Positions 1-11,333 of a stretch of DNA of 64,000 nucleotides are shown in pieces. The DNA is from Sepiola atlantica (Eukaryota; Mollusca; Cephalopoda; Sepiida; Sepiolidae). Position numbers and translations under genes: made by a program. Under the pieces are notes generated by a model. The model was given only the letters and a program-made list of their open reading frames with translations, was not told the DNA's origin and did no database searches. The stretch lies in contig OY744528.1 of NCBI GenBank assembly GCA_963556195.1, positions 53,938,560 through 54,002,559 on the forward strand, read 5' to 3'. The number at the start of each line of letters is the position of its first letter. Positions within the stretch are counted from its first letter, which is position 1.

Positions 1-2982
1 GTTACCTCTACTATTTCTGCATGAGAGTTTATATTTTGATTGTGGAGTATAACATGTACTTAAGAATAGGATGTCAAACAGGGCAAAAGATGTCTGCACG
101 TATGGAATCTCACACAAGGGATTTACCCAGATTTAAAAGGAAGCACATTTACCTCTCTTTTATTCTGCAATCAAGCCGGAACAATTCAAATACTGATTCC
201 ACTTATCTCATTTACACTGTTGTGGTGGGAGAAGTTACCATATATTCTGATGTAAAATGCTAGTAGAGGCACTTACTTTTAATAATACTAAATCAATGTC
301 ATATAAATGGCTTGAACCAATGAAATTGTAAACCCAAGTTGATTGGTACCATTTAAGAGATCGTACTTCTGTTGGATATTTCTTTATGATCGTCTAAGTA
401 GTCTTATCTCTCTACGTGTTGGTCTGGGTTATTATCTTAGATTTCCTTCTTCGGACTAAATGGATGACCACAAACGACGTCGAATAATTATTTTATTCAT
501 TTATTAATTCTACAAACGCCATTCTCAGTCGATTTGTGAGTTACTTCATAATCTCCTAGAACTAACATGTTCTTATCAATGTGGCCATGGCTCGAACCGG
601 GTGTCTGTCTGAAGGCCAGTGCCAACTAACTTAACTCTATTGAATTTTATAATCAGTTAATTTCAGTTTAAAAAGAATGATTGTATATTTTGTAAGCATT
701 AGGAAAGGTACAAACACTTAATTTATGCTCAATTTATGTGTTCAATATGTATTGCGTTTTGGCAGTAAATAAGCTCAAATCTGTTTATGCTATCAACTAA
801 ACAAACCAAACAAAAGTTTAGAAAACTGTCCTCTACTGCAGTTATTCAACTTTTTCTTCTTAGTCTTCTTCTCCATTATTATGCCTATTATATTTTGAAA
901 ATACACATCTCAAAGATCAAGCTATTATCTAACCCTATTATATATTTTTTAAAATAAGATAAAATTATGATATTTTTCATTTATTCTATGAAAACCTAAA
1001 AAAAACATGTTTTAGAATAAGTTTGCCGATTGAAAGACAATCTGTTCAAACATTCTGCTCGCTTCAATCTAAAGTTATTTCAAATGTCCTACAGGCCAAA
1101 CATATGGAACCAGCATGTCTGCAAAATACAACTGCAAAAATCTTCATTGTAGATTTACAAAAAAATATTTTTTTAAAAAAAAGATCGAAAGCTATACAAA
1201 TGTTTAAGTTTTGGTTTTGCCAAAAAAACAAACATTAAATGAAATCTACGTTATGAAAACTCCCTTCTCAGATGTCATTTTCATTTCTCGTTGGCATGAG
1301 TAAGAGAATAAAACCAACAAATAATAATGATTATTATTATTTATTTACTAGGTGTTTTCACACGAGTCATTACCAGTGATCGCTTATTGTTAAAAATAGG
1401 TAGTTTTCTGAGTGACAACAAGTGTCCTCCGATGTCCAGCAACTCACTTTGCATTCTCGAAGTAACTGTTTACCATTGAATTCTTAGCTGATAGGAGCCA
1501 ATGTTTTATTCTAGAATTTGAGAAACAATAAGCCTCCTCAGGATTCCAGTAGTCTCCATGACCTTTTAATCGATATCTGGATGGTGTTATCCTTCCTCGT
1601 TCTTTCCATCCTTTCAAACCGCTATGGCTATATTTGTGCTACCAACCTATATTGGTGCCTCTGCGTTTTTATTTTTATAGGGGGTATGAGACAAAAAAGG
1701 GGTATCAGATTATAAGGTTTTTATATATCTACCCAGTTCTCTTGGGTCCATCTATAGTTGTATTTACGAAGTGCGATTTCATTTCAACTTAGCTGTGGTT
1801 GGTTAGCATCAGCTAACTTTGAGGCTTGATTTCCACACTCTCAGATTTTAATTCATATTTCGGTTGTTTTCAACATTGCCGCGGTTTGTATGCTGTCAAT
1901 CCTCTCTTTGATTCGAATTTTGTCTACACTTTTTTTAGGTTTTTCATAAATGTTCCAACTGTTCCTACAGTTATTGGTATGATGGTAGATTGTCTCTTGT
2001 TCTATTTTCCTTTCAACTCTCTGACAAAAGAGGGTTACTCTTTCTTTAAATGCTCACAGAGACATTAAAAACTATTAAAGAGTAATTGAATCAACATACA
2101 GTGAGAAAGGACGAGAGAAATACATAGATAACTGAGATATGATTGAGTTAATTACAAATTACTGCTAATTAGAATAATTAAAATGGAATATTTTTCACAT
2201 ATAAAACAATATTTTAGCATATATTTTGTGTCATTAAAGTCTATAGGAAAAAGCCTTTAAGAGGCAAATGTTGATTCATTCAGATCTAGTATAATACTAG
2301 ATAATTTAGACATATTTCCTGTGTGTATGCATGCATATGTGTATGTATGCTTGTTCACTCTTTCAACATTCAAACTACTAAACCAATTGAATATGGTTCC
2401 TGACATTATCCATACTGAATTGATGAAAAACTAGGCAGATCAACTGTTGACTGCAGTTGACTTAAGATATAGAAACCCAAACGCAGTAACTAATAAGTCA
2501 AATTGCAATAATTGACTGAAATCCCTTCTGAGTTGAAAATGTTGAATGTTGAATGTTTTCTTTTTTATCTAGAAGAGCAAGTAAGGTATCATTGTTCAAG
2601 TGACCAACTGGGAAGATCTTTTGTGTAAAGAAACTCACAAAGAAACATTTGTGTTCATTTTTAATCTTGGTGTAAGTCTTATACATCATAGATAAACATG
2701 TTTGTTGGAACTTAGCCACAGCTGTCGAATGGAATTGCCAAATAATGAAGATAAATCCGTTTTCCTTTTTGGCAGGAACTTAACTCTAGTTGTTTTACAG
2801 TTAGTTTAGTTTGACATAAGGCCATGTGTTGCATATAATCATGATGCCTCGAGTTGTTGAAAAACTCTTCAAGTTAGATTTTAAATGATTATGATGGCTA
2901 TCCTGCATGGAATTTGGTAGCACTGAAATATGAAAAGAAATGAAAACTTTATTTGCTAGATGAAACAAACACTCGAATCAAT
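1..2982. other. AT-rich sequence without recognisable genes
   Basis: No open frame longer than about 80 codons resembles a known protein, and no convincing exon with paired splice sites was found. The stretch is AT-rich, with short T-rich tracts. A weak tRNA-like B-box on the minus strand near 589-598 is listed separately. It may be intergenic or intronic; the sequence does not decide. Confidence 0.6.
540..650 (-). repeat. possible tRNA-derived SINE remnant (B-box only)
   Basis: Read on the minus strand, 589-598 gives GGTTCGAGCC, a full match to the RNA polymerase III B-box consensus GGTTCGANNC. A GC-richer block surrounds it. No clear A-box at the expected spacing was found and no tail was identified, so this could be chance. 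It would be a SINE fragment, not a functional tRNA gene. Confidence 0.25.
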
Positions 2983-2999
2983 CCAGCAATAGTCCACCA

Positions 3000-3047
3000 C
3001 CTCGTTACTGCTAAACCTCGTTACTGCTAAACCTCGTTACTGCTAAA
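3000..3047 (+). repeat. 16-bp tandem triplication at the LINE 5' junction
   Basis: The unit cctcgttactgctaaa occurs three times in a row without change. Copy B has the corresponding LINE sequence once, near 14622-14637, so the triplication arose in copy A, at or just inside its truncated 5' end. Confidence 0.9.
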
Positions 3048-3054
3048 CCTCTTT

Positions 3055-4190
3055 CTGACAAACAGTATGGATTTAGGCGAGCCCATTCTACTACGGATAT
3101 CCTAACGGTTATCTCTGAACGCATATACCATACATGGACAAAGCTGATGAAGCTAGGGCAATAGCGCTTGATAGATCCAAAGCCTTTGACAAGGTGTGGC
3201 ATGATGGTCTTCTCATGAAAATTAATTTGTATTGTATTACTGGACGAAAATTCCATATAATCAGATCTTTCTTAGCCAAAAAAAAAAGATCCAGGTTGTA
3301 CTCGATGGCCATACTTCTAAACAACATTAATGCATATGTATCCCAGGTTCGATCTTTGGACCATTACTGTTCTCGATTTTCATAAACGACCTCCCTGATG
3401 ACATTGTGTCTGAGATAGGTATATTTGTTAATGACACCACACTCTATTCGTGATGCAGGCAAAACGAACACACACATATCCAAAGCAATGGCCGAATTCT
3501 TAAAAAATGACCTCCAGTCTATAGTTGACGGGGACATAAATGGATAGTAACATTTAATGCTACAAAGACAAAGCTCCTTTCCTTTAACAACTATTAGAAA
3601 CCTTTTCAACCACCGATTGCCATGGCTAACAGCAGCCTATCTGAAAGTCCATCATGTAAACTCCTCGGCCTAGCATTCACAGGTAATATGAATTGGAACA
3701 AATACACAGAATACATTGCCAAGACTGCTGTAAAGAAGGTGGGGTCCGTCTATTGTGCTAGAAAACTTCTCATGCCTGCTAGTATCCTATATATCTACAA
3801 AGCAACAATTCGCCCAGGTATGGAGTATTGTTTTCAGATATAGGCAGATGCACCAACAACTAACCCCTCCCTCTTAGACAGAGTCTATAGAAGAACCTCT
3901 AATCTAATAGGTTCCACACTATCTAACCCTAACCCAGCCACCGTCCGATCGCAACAATGTTGCATCCCTGTGCTTGTTTTACAAGTACTTTAATGGAATG
4001 TGCTCCGACGAACTTGCTACACTAGTGCCTCCTCGACATAAATACTGATAACCGACCTGCCAATCAGCAAAATCCCACCCCTTCACTGTAGATGCCCCCC
4101 TCCCCAGATGCCGCAAGCTTTTTTTCTCGTACTGCTCGCTTTTGGAATTCCCTCCCTGCTAACTTAGGATGCCCTCCCCCCTGTAGGTAT
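3055..4190 (+). pseudogene. reverse transcriptase pseudogene of LINE copy A
   Basis: The reading frame shifts several times, so the protein appears as separate pieces. Piece one (from about 3134) has the RT block-A sequence SKAFDKVWHDGLL, where the Asp of KAFD is intact. Around 3400-3450 the catalytic box reads FVNDTTLYS where the family has F-A-D-D, so the first catalytic Asp is Asn. The next piece (3622-3843) is the thumb/C-terminal region with TFTGNMNWNKY-like residues and ARKLLMPASILYIYKATIRPGMEYC in two stretches. The usual end of the family, with WNSLPA-like residues, is recognisable near 4140-4170. No active enzyme can be made from this copy. Confidence 0.85.
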
Positions 4191-4280
4191 GGACCCTAAT
4201 TCACAGTAGCCCCTTACGTCTCAGTGGGAATGTGCCTTTTTTGGGGTGTATCAAAGTTGAAATAAAAAAGTAACCGTTGT

Positions 4281-5155
4281 TAATTTAATTTAAGAGAATA
4301 ACATGGAGATGCTTTTTTAAATTGACAACTTTTTCTTTTTATTTGGGTTCTTATGTCATAGGTCGTCTGCATGGTGAGAAACAACTTCAGTTTTTTTTAA
4401 CTACTCATTCTAAGACTGTATTTCATATATCTCCTTTACTTACCAAAATCTTTTTTCTCATTTCCTCAATGACATCACTTTTCTCATGAATCATACTTTT
4501 CTGACTTCCATTTCACATGCTCATCACACCTAACCTACTGACCTCGACAGGCGAACACTTGCCCCGGCTGTCAATGAATGCTTCCAAGGATATTACAAAA
4601 GTAGCACATGTATATATTAACTGAGCAATACCAATGATCTGCCATTGCACTAAATCTCAATACTAAACTAAACTGAGAAAATACATGAGTAAACAATAGT
4701 TTTACATGCAGAAATATTGCCACAGATTTTAGTTAAGCAATTAGAAGGAACAACACAATATTAAGCTAGAGTTTTGTATTGTCCCAAGCAGCATTAACAC
4801 TATCTACCTTCAAACTTCATGATCGGGGTAGACAAAGTCTACTGAATGATTTTAGCAGTGCTCTGAAGGCCTCTTAGTTTTTACTCCTTCCTTAAAATGT
4901 TGTAGGAAAAAATTATATAGTGTCGCTTTTAACAATAACAGCATACTTTTTACACTACTGCGCATGTGCATTAATCGAGCCTAAACTTAAATTTTGTCAA
5001 ATATCTACTCATTTGAAATTGCTATTTGCAAACTTATATTCCTTATCAGATAATTTATTAAGTAAATGCTAAAGCATTTAATTAAAATTGATTAAAGTAG
5101 TTTCCTAGTAGTATTTAGATTTAGAGTAGGCCCATAATGTTCCTTCCCTACGGGT
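4281..5155. other. AT-rich sequence, nothing recognised
   Basis: No open frame of note, no repeat structure and no transposon terminus were seen between the LINE 3' end and the LTR that starts near 5156. Confidence 0.6.
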
Positions 5156-6949
5156 TGTTATAGCAAGATAAAGAACTGCCTTAGAGAAACTATGCTGATG
5201 TTTATTTATCAATTTATTCTTCTTTAGGACTGGTTGCTTACCGAAGTACCCTACCTATATGGACTGCTTGAATTCTTCCACTCATCATAAATACTGGGAT
5301 CAACGTTCTCTCAGTGTTGCGGCGACTCCAGCCCGTTCAGTCTCTCACCAACTTCAGTTGATTGAGGACTTCGGGATGGGGTAATATCAGTTGAGGATTC
5401 GTTCTCGCCAATCAGTCTGAGCCATTTCGGTGGCCTTTTATCTGTCGTGTATACTGTCCTGGGCACCCTCCAAGACCTTGCCTCCCCTCTTTGGGGTGGA
5501 GTATATTCATTGCTTACTGCCTGAGGCGCCCTGACCAGACGGGCTGCCCAGACTATTTTTGATAAGCCAGAGTGCTCCTCCTTTAAGGGCACTGTCTTTC
5601 CTCTTCCCCCGACTTTCCGGCCTTGTGCCACATATTGCTGCGGTGGAAAGCAATTAAATACTGGGTCGACACCAGCCCTTCTGTCTTTCTATAACGTCAG
5701 TTGCTGAGAGACTTCTGAGTAGTCAATACCAGTCGAGGATTCGTTCTCGACAATTAGTCCGGCAGGAACTGGACCATTTCGGTTGCCTCTTATCAGTCGG
5801 GCTGAGGTATTGGTCATGAGTAGTCCTAGGAGGTGCACCCTCCAAGGCCTTGCCTCTCCTCTTTGGGGTGGAGTAAGTTTATTGCTTACTGCATGAGGCT
5901 CCCTGATGGAGTTATGCTGACGGAGTTACCCAGGCAATTTTTTATAGGTCAGAGTGTTCCTCCTTCAGGGACGCTGGCTGGAATCTCCCCTACCTTTCGG
6001 CCTTGTGCGGTTAGACCAAATTAAATACCTGGGTCTACACCAGCCAGTGCGGTCTTTCTATAACGTCAGTTGTTTTGAGACTTCAGACTGGTAAATACCA
6101 GTCATAGATTCGTTCTCGACATCAGTCCAACAGGAACTGGGTCATTTTGATGGTCTTTTATCTGTCAGGCTTAGGTATCTGTCCTGGGTAATCCTAAAAG
6201 GTTCACCCTCTTAGGCCTTGCCTCCCCTCTTTGGGGTGGAATAAGTTTATTGCTTACTGCCTGAGTCGCCCTGACCGGGGAATATAGAAGAGGCTGGCTA
6301 GGCAATTTTTTATAGGCCAGAGTGCTCGTTCTTTAGGGGTGCTGGCTTGACTCTCTCCCACCTTCCACCCTTGTGCCACATATTATTGCGGTGGGAATTA
6401 AATACCTGGATCCACTCCAGTCAGACAGGAATTCGAGCCAATACGGTAGCCTTTTACCTGTTGGGCTGAGGTATTAGTCCTGATTAGTCCTAGGAGGTCC
6501 ACCCTCTCAGGCCTTGCCCTACCTCTTCAGGGTGGAGTAAGTTCATTTTTCACTACCTAAGATGACACGACTTAGGCATTAGTCCTGGGTACTGTTAGGA
6601 GGTCCACACTTCCAGGTATTGCCTCCCCTCTTTGGGGTGGAGTAAGTTTATTGCTTACTGCCTGAAGTGCCCCGACCGGGGAATGCCGACAGGGCTGCCC
6701 GGGCAATTTTTATAGGTCAGAGTGCTGCGTCTTTAGGGACGCTGGCTTGACTCTCCCCACCTTCCGACCTTGTGCCACATATTCCTGTGGTGGGAAATAC
6801 CTGAAACCACACCAGTCTATACTGGCAGTCAAGACTGACGTACAACCACTCTTGTTCTTTGTTGTATTTTACTTTTTCTAATATATTTGTTTTTCTCTAA
6901 ACTCCAAGTTCATGTTTTCCTTCCGGACCTTTTTACAGCCCCAGAAAAA
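5156..6949 (+). mobile_element. 5' LTR of Ty3/gypsy element 1, expanded by internal tandem repeats
   Basis: It begins TGTTATAG, as do the 3' LTR at 9629 and the LTR at 44169. Blocks shared with the 3' LTR are CTTGAATTCTTCCACTCATC followed by ATAAATACTGGGA (5268-5300 against 9658-9691) and ACCAGTCTATACTGG followed by CAAGACTGA (6808-6838 against 9716-9744). They continue through TTGTATT...TTTTTCTCTAAACTC to GGACC...TTTACAG. Between the two shared blocks the 5' LTR holds about 1.5 kb of tandem repeats that the 3' LTR lacks. A primer-binding-like CTGGCCACGAGG follows at 6950. The 3' boundary is approximate to within 10-15 bases. Confidence 0.7.
5311..6790 (+). repeat. ~370-bp tandem repeat inside the 5' LTR
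   Basis: The phrase CCTCCCCTCTTTGGGGTGGA and close variants recurs at 5481, 5853, 6221, 6517 and 6622. The first spacings are 372 and 368 bases; the fourth unit is shorter (296) and the last is about 105 from it, so the array is degenerate at its 3' end. Each unit also repeats TTATTGCTTACTGCCTGA, GGCCTTGTGCCACATATT and a TCGTTCTCGNCANTCAGTC block. The array is more GC-rich than its surroundings. The 106-codon minus-strand frame here shows no family resemblance and is not called a gene. Confidence 0.85.
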
Positions 6950-6966
6950 CTGGCCACGAGGTACAG
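6950..6966 (+). promoter_or_regulatory. putative primer-binding site of gypsy element 1
   Basis: CTGGCCACGAGG follows the LTR end, comparable to TGGCGACGGAGG after the LTR at 36670 and CTGGCGACAAGAACTCGG at 44430. Such TGGCGAC sites prime minus-strand DNA synthesis in many Ty3/gypsy elements. One base differs from the others (GGCC for GGCG), and the assignment rests on position. Confidence 0.45.
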
Positions 6967-7531
6967 TAAGGGATTCTTGAGAACCTTAAAATGGATGCCA
7001 CAACTTGTGACAAAGTATATTCAGGGTTTTTTTAGAGTCTTAAAAAGGACAAAAGGACAAATGGCAAATTCACTCGACAACGTCCTAGTTCTAAAAACTG
7101 GCTTTACCGGTAAAAAAAAATATATATCGTAAGTTGGATTTTTTTTAACCAAAGCGAATTCCTTTGTTTTCTTTTTTGCTATGAAGAAACCACCTTTCTT
7201 TTCTCTCAAAGAAAGAAGATAAGTAATTTCTTTATTTCTATTTCGACACTGTTAATTTTTGACAAGGAAATACATTATATTTTTTTTTCTCTCCAAAAGA
7301 AAAAATGTCCCGCTGCCGAAAGAAAAAAAAAATTAAAGCCATATTGTTTTCTCTGTTGACTAAAGTACTGACCGTAAATTGTACGGTTACGTAAAAAACG
7401 TACTAGAAAAAAATTTGGGGGGGGGGGGTCGACGAAAAAAAGGGTTTATACTCGCTTTCTCTTTTTACAACTTAGATTAAGTTAACAGTTTTAATATAAA
7501 ATAAAGAACTTCTATAAAGACACATCTAAAC
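6967..7531 (+). other. untranslated leader of gypsy element 1
   Basis: The stretch between the putative PBS and the gag start has no long frame. It contains homopolymer runs, including a G run near 7417-7427 followed by A-rich sequence. Confidence 0.4.
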
Positions 7532-8645
7532 ATGGAAGATTTTAAAGCAACTATTAAAAAACTAGTGAAATACCAAATGCAACAACAACTAGAACAAAAA
7601 AAGAAGCCGACGAAAAGCTACAAAAAACTGAAGAAAGACAACTATAAAATGAAAAAAGACAACTAAAAAATGAAGAAAGATTTAAAAAGCTTCTACTGGA
7701 AGCATAACAAAAATTTGACGAAAAAAAAGAAGTCGAAGAAAGATTTTTAGAACAAAAAAAGAAGCCAACAAAAGGCTACAAAAACAGAAGTAAAACTTCT
7801 GGAACAAGGAAAAGAAATCGACCAAAAGATTGAAGTATTAGTGCAAACAATATAGCATGGGGGTCAAAATACTGAGAACAAAAATGCTTTTCCTCAGAAT
7901 GCCGTTTGGAGTGCAATTGACAATTTCACTTATTCCCCAGGCGAGGATAAAACCCTTGCTTCATATTTCAGAAGGTATGAAGATCTATACATTGTGAAAA
8001 TTGGGCAGACTCTAAAACATTTTGCATATTGCTCCGAAAATTAGGGACCATACTAAATTCGTGGACTTTATTTTACCCAGAAAAACGAGCGACTTGACTT
8101 TTTCTGAAGCTGTTAATCTTTTAACAGAATTATTTAGCCCCAAAACTTGGCTAAGACTACACAACTTTCTCGCCAATCGTTAATAAACACTGTGACGATT
8201 TCAAATTAGCTGAACTTAGCGTGGATATCTTTAAATGTCTAATTTTCGTGCAAGGACTTATATCAGGAATAGACGCAGAAATCAGACGTAGGGTTCTAAA
8301 CAAGTTAGAAAGTGAACCAAATATAACATTACAGAAATTAGCCGAAGACTGCCATCGATTTATGAGTGTTAAACAAGATTCTAAAGACATTGAAGAGGCA
8401 GGCATTGCGCACATAAAGAATGTACGTCAGAAATCACAGTTCAACTCTCGTTCACAAACAATTCAAAACAAAAAGAGGGATTATTTTCACGCTCCTACAA
8501 AAACAAGCCAGACCAATAAAAAACAAGATAAATTACCGCCGAGCACTGTTTCCATTGTGGAGCCCTTCATTAAGTAACGGATTGCCCATACCGTTTTAAA
8601 ACGTGTCTAACTTGTAATAAAGTCGGACACATGAGTTCACATTGC
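7532..8645 (+). pseudogene. gag pseudogene with two zinc knuckles, gypsy element 1
   Basis: An ATG at 7532 opens a lysine-rich, predicted coiled-coil N-terminal region that soon meets stops. The best stretch is 8221-8577 (118 codons), with IFKCLIFVQGLISGIDAEIR and RRRVLNKLESEPNITLQKLA. The same capsid-like block is recognisable at 37250-37380 (gypsy 2) and 45430-45570 (gypsy 4). A frameshift precedes the nucleocapsid part at 8547-8645. There the pattern C-X2-C-X3-H-X4-C (with TAA inside the first knuckle) is followed by C-X2-C-X4-H-X4-C, reading CLTCNKVGHMSSHC. Gag would form the particle and bind RNA. This copy is inactive. Confidence 0.8.
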
Positions 8646-8739
8646 AGAATGAATAGAGGGAATAAAACCCAGGTAAAATCCACAAAAAACGAACAAATAT
8701 GGGGGCAGAATTATAAGAAAATATGTTCAGGTAAAAATC

Positions 8740-9010
8740 TTAAATAAAAATGTAAAATTACAATAGATTCTGGTTCAGGCGTATCGATTATCAACATGCA
8801 TACATGGATAAGGTTGGATCAATCGACCATGATAAGAACCAACAAAATAGCCATAACGGTGACTGGTGAAAAAATAAAACTCGAGGGTAAAATTATACCG
8901 ACATTACTTTAAACAGAACTACAAAAATGTAAAAATCTGCGTATTAAAAAATACCAACAATTTATTTGGCACAGATTTGATGCAGCGGTTCAACCTATGG
9001 GAGTTACTAA
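8740..9010 (+). pseudogene. aspartic protease remnant, gypsy element 1
   Basis: After the zinc knuckles the frame reads KITIDSGSGVSIINMHTW, with the retropepsin-type active-site triad D-S-G at 8766-8774. A stop follows near 8911 and the C-terminal protease half is only faintly readable. The comparable motifs are DTASDITIIS in gypsy 2 and LDSDSYLSIIN in gypsy 4. RT, RNase H and integrase that should follow are not visible, so most of pol has been deleted. Confidence 0.75.
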
Positions 9011-9148
9011 CTAACATTTGTGGTCAGAAAATATAAAATCTGACAACCGAGTCAGAAAAACGAAAAAAGCAATTTGTTTCAACCATCGTACGAAATTGAC
9101 TCAAAGTAAATTGTCTGCAGAAATTAAAGCACATAAGGACACGAAATC

Positions 9149-9457
9149 ATGCTGAAAATAGCTAACACCAAACTGAAAGAAATCAAGTCAAATTCTTTGG
9201 ATAACCAGTTGAAGGTTAAAGAGAGTAAACTCATGGTTCCAAAGTGGGAATCGCTAAAGTTGCAACTAAAAGATGTCTTAGAAGAGCTAAATACTACGAA
9301 GAATAAAGTGGCTTGTCGTGAAGAGGAATGTCGAAGCAAAGAAGACACTTTCTCAAGATTTAAGATGTGCTCCATAATCAGAAATCTCGAATTAAAAAGT
9401 GGAGGATATCAAATCTTATTGATTAAAGCATACAGTTCTCTCATAAGAGACACCTAA
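9149..9457 (+). CDS. 102-codon coiled-coil-like ORF between protease and 3' LTR, unrecognised
   Basis: This is the longest clean frame in the 3' half of gypsy element 1. It is rich in Lys, Glu and Leu, with stretches such as KLKEIKSNSLDNQLKVKESK and LKLQLKDVLEELNTTKNKVA, and would probably form a coiled coil. It sits where RT to integrase should be, but shows no RT, RNase H or DDE motif. It could be a divergent element-encoded segment, a captured host fragment or a chance frame. No function is assigned, and the start is the first ATG only. Confidence 0.3.
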   Translation: MLKIANTKLKEIKSNSLDNQLKVKESKLMVPKWESLKLQLKDVLEELNTTKNKVACREEECRSKEDTFSRFKMCSIIRNLELKSGGYQILLIKAYSSLIRDT

Positions 9458-9628
9458 ATCAAATTAGGGAACGACGATTGGAAGACACCGACAGCACTCC
9501 CCAGAAAGATGTTATGGTTACCAGATACAACACTTTCGATATACAGCTACTCCAAACAGCCATAGAATACCGGCGATCGAAAAAGGAAACCATACTATTA
9601 CTCCTGAGGAGGTAAGGCTTGGAAGGGA

Positions 9629-9850
9629 TGTTATAGTACCTCAACTATACGGACTACTTGAATTCTTCCACTCATCATAAATACTGGGAGCGCCTGCCTC
9701 TCCGTGTTGGAACCATACCAGTCTATACTGGTAGTCAAGACTGAAGTACAACTACTCTTGTTCTCTGTTGTATTATACTTTTTTCAATATACTTGTTTTT
9801 CTCTAAACTCTGAGTGTTTTATTTTCGGACCCTTTACAGTCCTGCTAAAG
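9629..9850 (+). mobile_element. 3' LTR of Ty3/gypsy element 1 (short form)
   Basis: It starts TGTTATAG directly after a purine-rich tract (GGCTTGGAAGGGA), which fits a polypurine tract priming plus-strand synthesis. It is about 220 bp and ends near GGACCCTTTACAGTCCTG. It lacks the whole tandem-repeat block found in the 5' LTR and also a shorter stretch just after TGTTATAG. No clear target-site duplication was found outside the two LTRs. Confidence 0.7.
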
Positions 9851-10662
9851 GAAGAAGAAATAAGCTTATTTGAGCAAACAGAATGTCTCAATCACAATTT
9901 GAACTCGGCATAAAAATTCAATTTTCCTCATAGATAACTTTTCACATATAAACCTAATATTCTTACAAAAAAATTAATTCAGAATATAAGACAAAAGAAA
10001 ATGGAAGAAAAAGCTGCATTAAAACCTAAAAAATGTAAATTTTGTAAAATCCTGTTTAAAAATGTTTTAAAACATTTTTAATTGAATATATTAATCCCAA
10101 ACTTTTAATCAGGAATACCTAAATAAGTTGGACGAGCTTATTTTGTTCCTCTTCGCTAAAAAGGGAATTGAAAAATGTCCTTTCAGTTGAAAGATTTCTC
10201 TCAATTATGTTTAGGAATGAGGAAGCAGGTAAATACCCAACTAAGATTCAACTTGAAACGGGGGAATGTCAACACCAATGATTGGCAAAATCCATCGAAA
10301 GACAGAACCAACTGGAAAAGTATAATCATGCCTGAGTGGGCTTCAAGAAACAGTCATTGTCGTTTAGATAGACTGATAATATCTTTTGACGACCCAAGAT
10401 CTTGTGAATGTTTTCTAACACTTCATAGCAAGCACTCCTCTACTTTGTGGATTCAAGCATCATAATTAACGACTTGTAGCCATAAACTTATCAGTTTCAT
10501 TCTCAACGAGATGTCACAAACCTTAAAATACTAAATCTGATTTAGGGCAATCGTTCAAATACTGTTTCATTTCACTTGATTCAGTGATCATATTTTAATT
10601 CTTCAAAGATACAAGAATATCAATACATATATCTGCAATAATATCTGAAACAAAAGGTAGGT

Positions 10663-10738
<76 letters not shown>

Positions 10739-11267
10739 TATATACATTTCAAGACAGCCAGTTCATGTTTTTCCCAAACAAAATTTTAAATATAATTTTG
10801 GTTGTATTAATATTTTCAGCTGTTAATCATTGCTGAATACATATTGCTCAATAATATTAGTCAATGCATATTGCTTAATACATATTAGCAACTGAAATAA
10901 TGTAATTTAATCTAAGAAATTATCGAAGACTTCATTCAAGTTAAGAGAAATTCGATTTAATATTTATATTAAAGTATTTTGCAGTTTCTTTAGGATTCAA
11001 GCTGGCATATTTTAATTATCTTTTGGGTAGGAGAAAAAACAAATATCCTTGAAAATAAAATTGTAAAAATAAGTGAACGATGAATAGGAAGAATTTATTG
11101 ATTAAATTTATATTTTTGCTCAAAAAATGAATTTATTCAAACTTATTTTTTTCTGTGGATTTTTTAATTTTATATTATTATATTTTGGCTTTAAAGTTCT
11201 TTATGTTTGTTCATCAAAATAATGAATCATTCTTAAGACTTATTCTGTCTTTCTTTTCTATCCATAG
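9851..11267. other. AT-rich sequence upstream of an exon candidate
   Basis: It holds a compound (TA)n(TG)n microsatellite at 10664-10736 and no other recognised feature. A 96-codon frame at 10175-10465 resembles nothing known to me. If the exon at 11268 is real, this is probably intron. Confidence 0.5.
10664..10736. repeat. (TA)n(TG)n compound microsatellite
   Basis: Pure AT dinucleotides to 10702 pass directly into pure TG to 10736. Confidence 0.98.
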
Positions 11268-11333
11268 GCAATATCCCGAAATAGCCAGGAGGATTTCTTA
11301 GAAAAATGTGGATCCTATGGCAGATGTAAAGCG
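11268..11333 (+). CDS. candidate internal coding exon of a host gene (66 bp, phase 0)
   Basis: A pyrimidine-rich acceptor (TTCTTTCTTTTCTATCCATAG, of which the last 20 are the tract) ends at 11267, and a strong donor GTAAGT begins at 11334. The 66 bases between give 22 codons with no stop in frame 1, beginning AISRNSQEDF and ending CGSYGRCKA. The other two frames contain stops. Length divisible by three, an open phase-0 frame and both consensus splice sites together are unlikely by chance but not impossible. The peptide has two Cys and a polar, repeat-unlike composition, and I do not recognise the protein. No partner exon was identified within the window, so the flanking introns would be very long, as is common in cephalopods. 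Confidence 0.5.

Larger units (their letters stand above)
2983..4280 (+). mobile_element. 5'-truncated non-LTR retrotransposon, copy A
   Basis: This is the 3' part of the same LINE family as copy B at 12530-15945. Both share the DNA around the sequence QYGFRQARST at the start of the RT, a conserved C-terminal block with MNWNKY and the 3' end with CAGTAGCCC followed by TTTGGGGTG. Copy A begins about 20 codons before the RT fingers, so it is 5'-truncated, as expected from incomplete target-primed reverse transcription. Its 3' end is near 4275, before an AAATAAAAAAG tail. At the truncated end a 16-bp unit is triplicated (3000-3047). The clade is probably Jockey/CR1-like, but this was not tested. 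Confidence 0.85.

Noticed and set aside
5311..5631. 106-codon minus-strand frame in the LTR tandem repeat
   Set aside because: It lies in one unit of the GC-richer repeat only and is not kept in the other units; no family resemblance.
10175..10465. 96-codon plus-strand frame downstream of the gypsy 1 3' LTR
   Set aside because: Ordinary-looking composition but no recognised motif, no exon boundary and no conserved neighbour; insufficient to call a gene.
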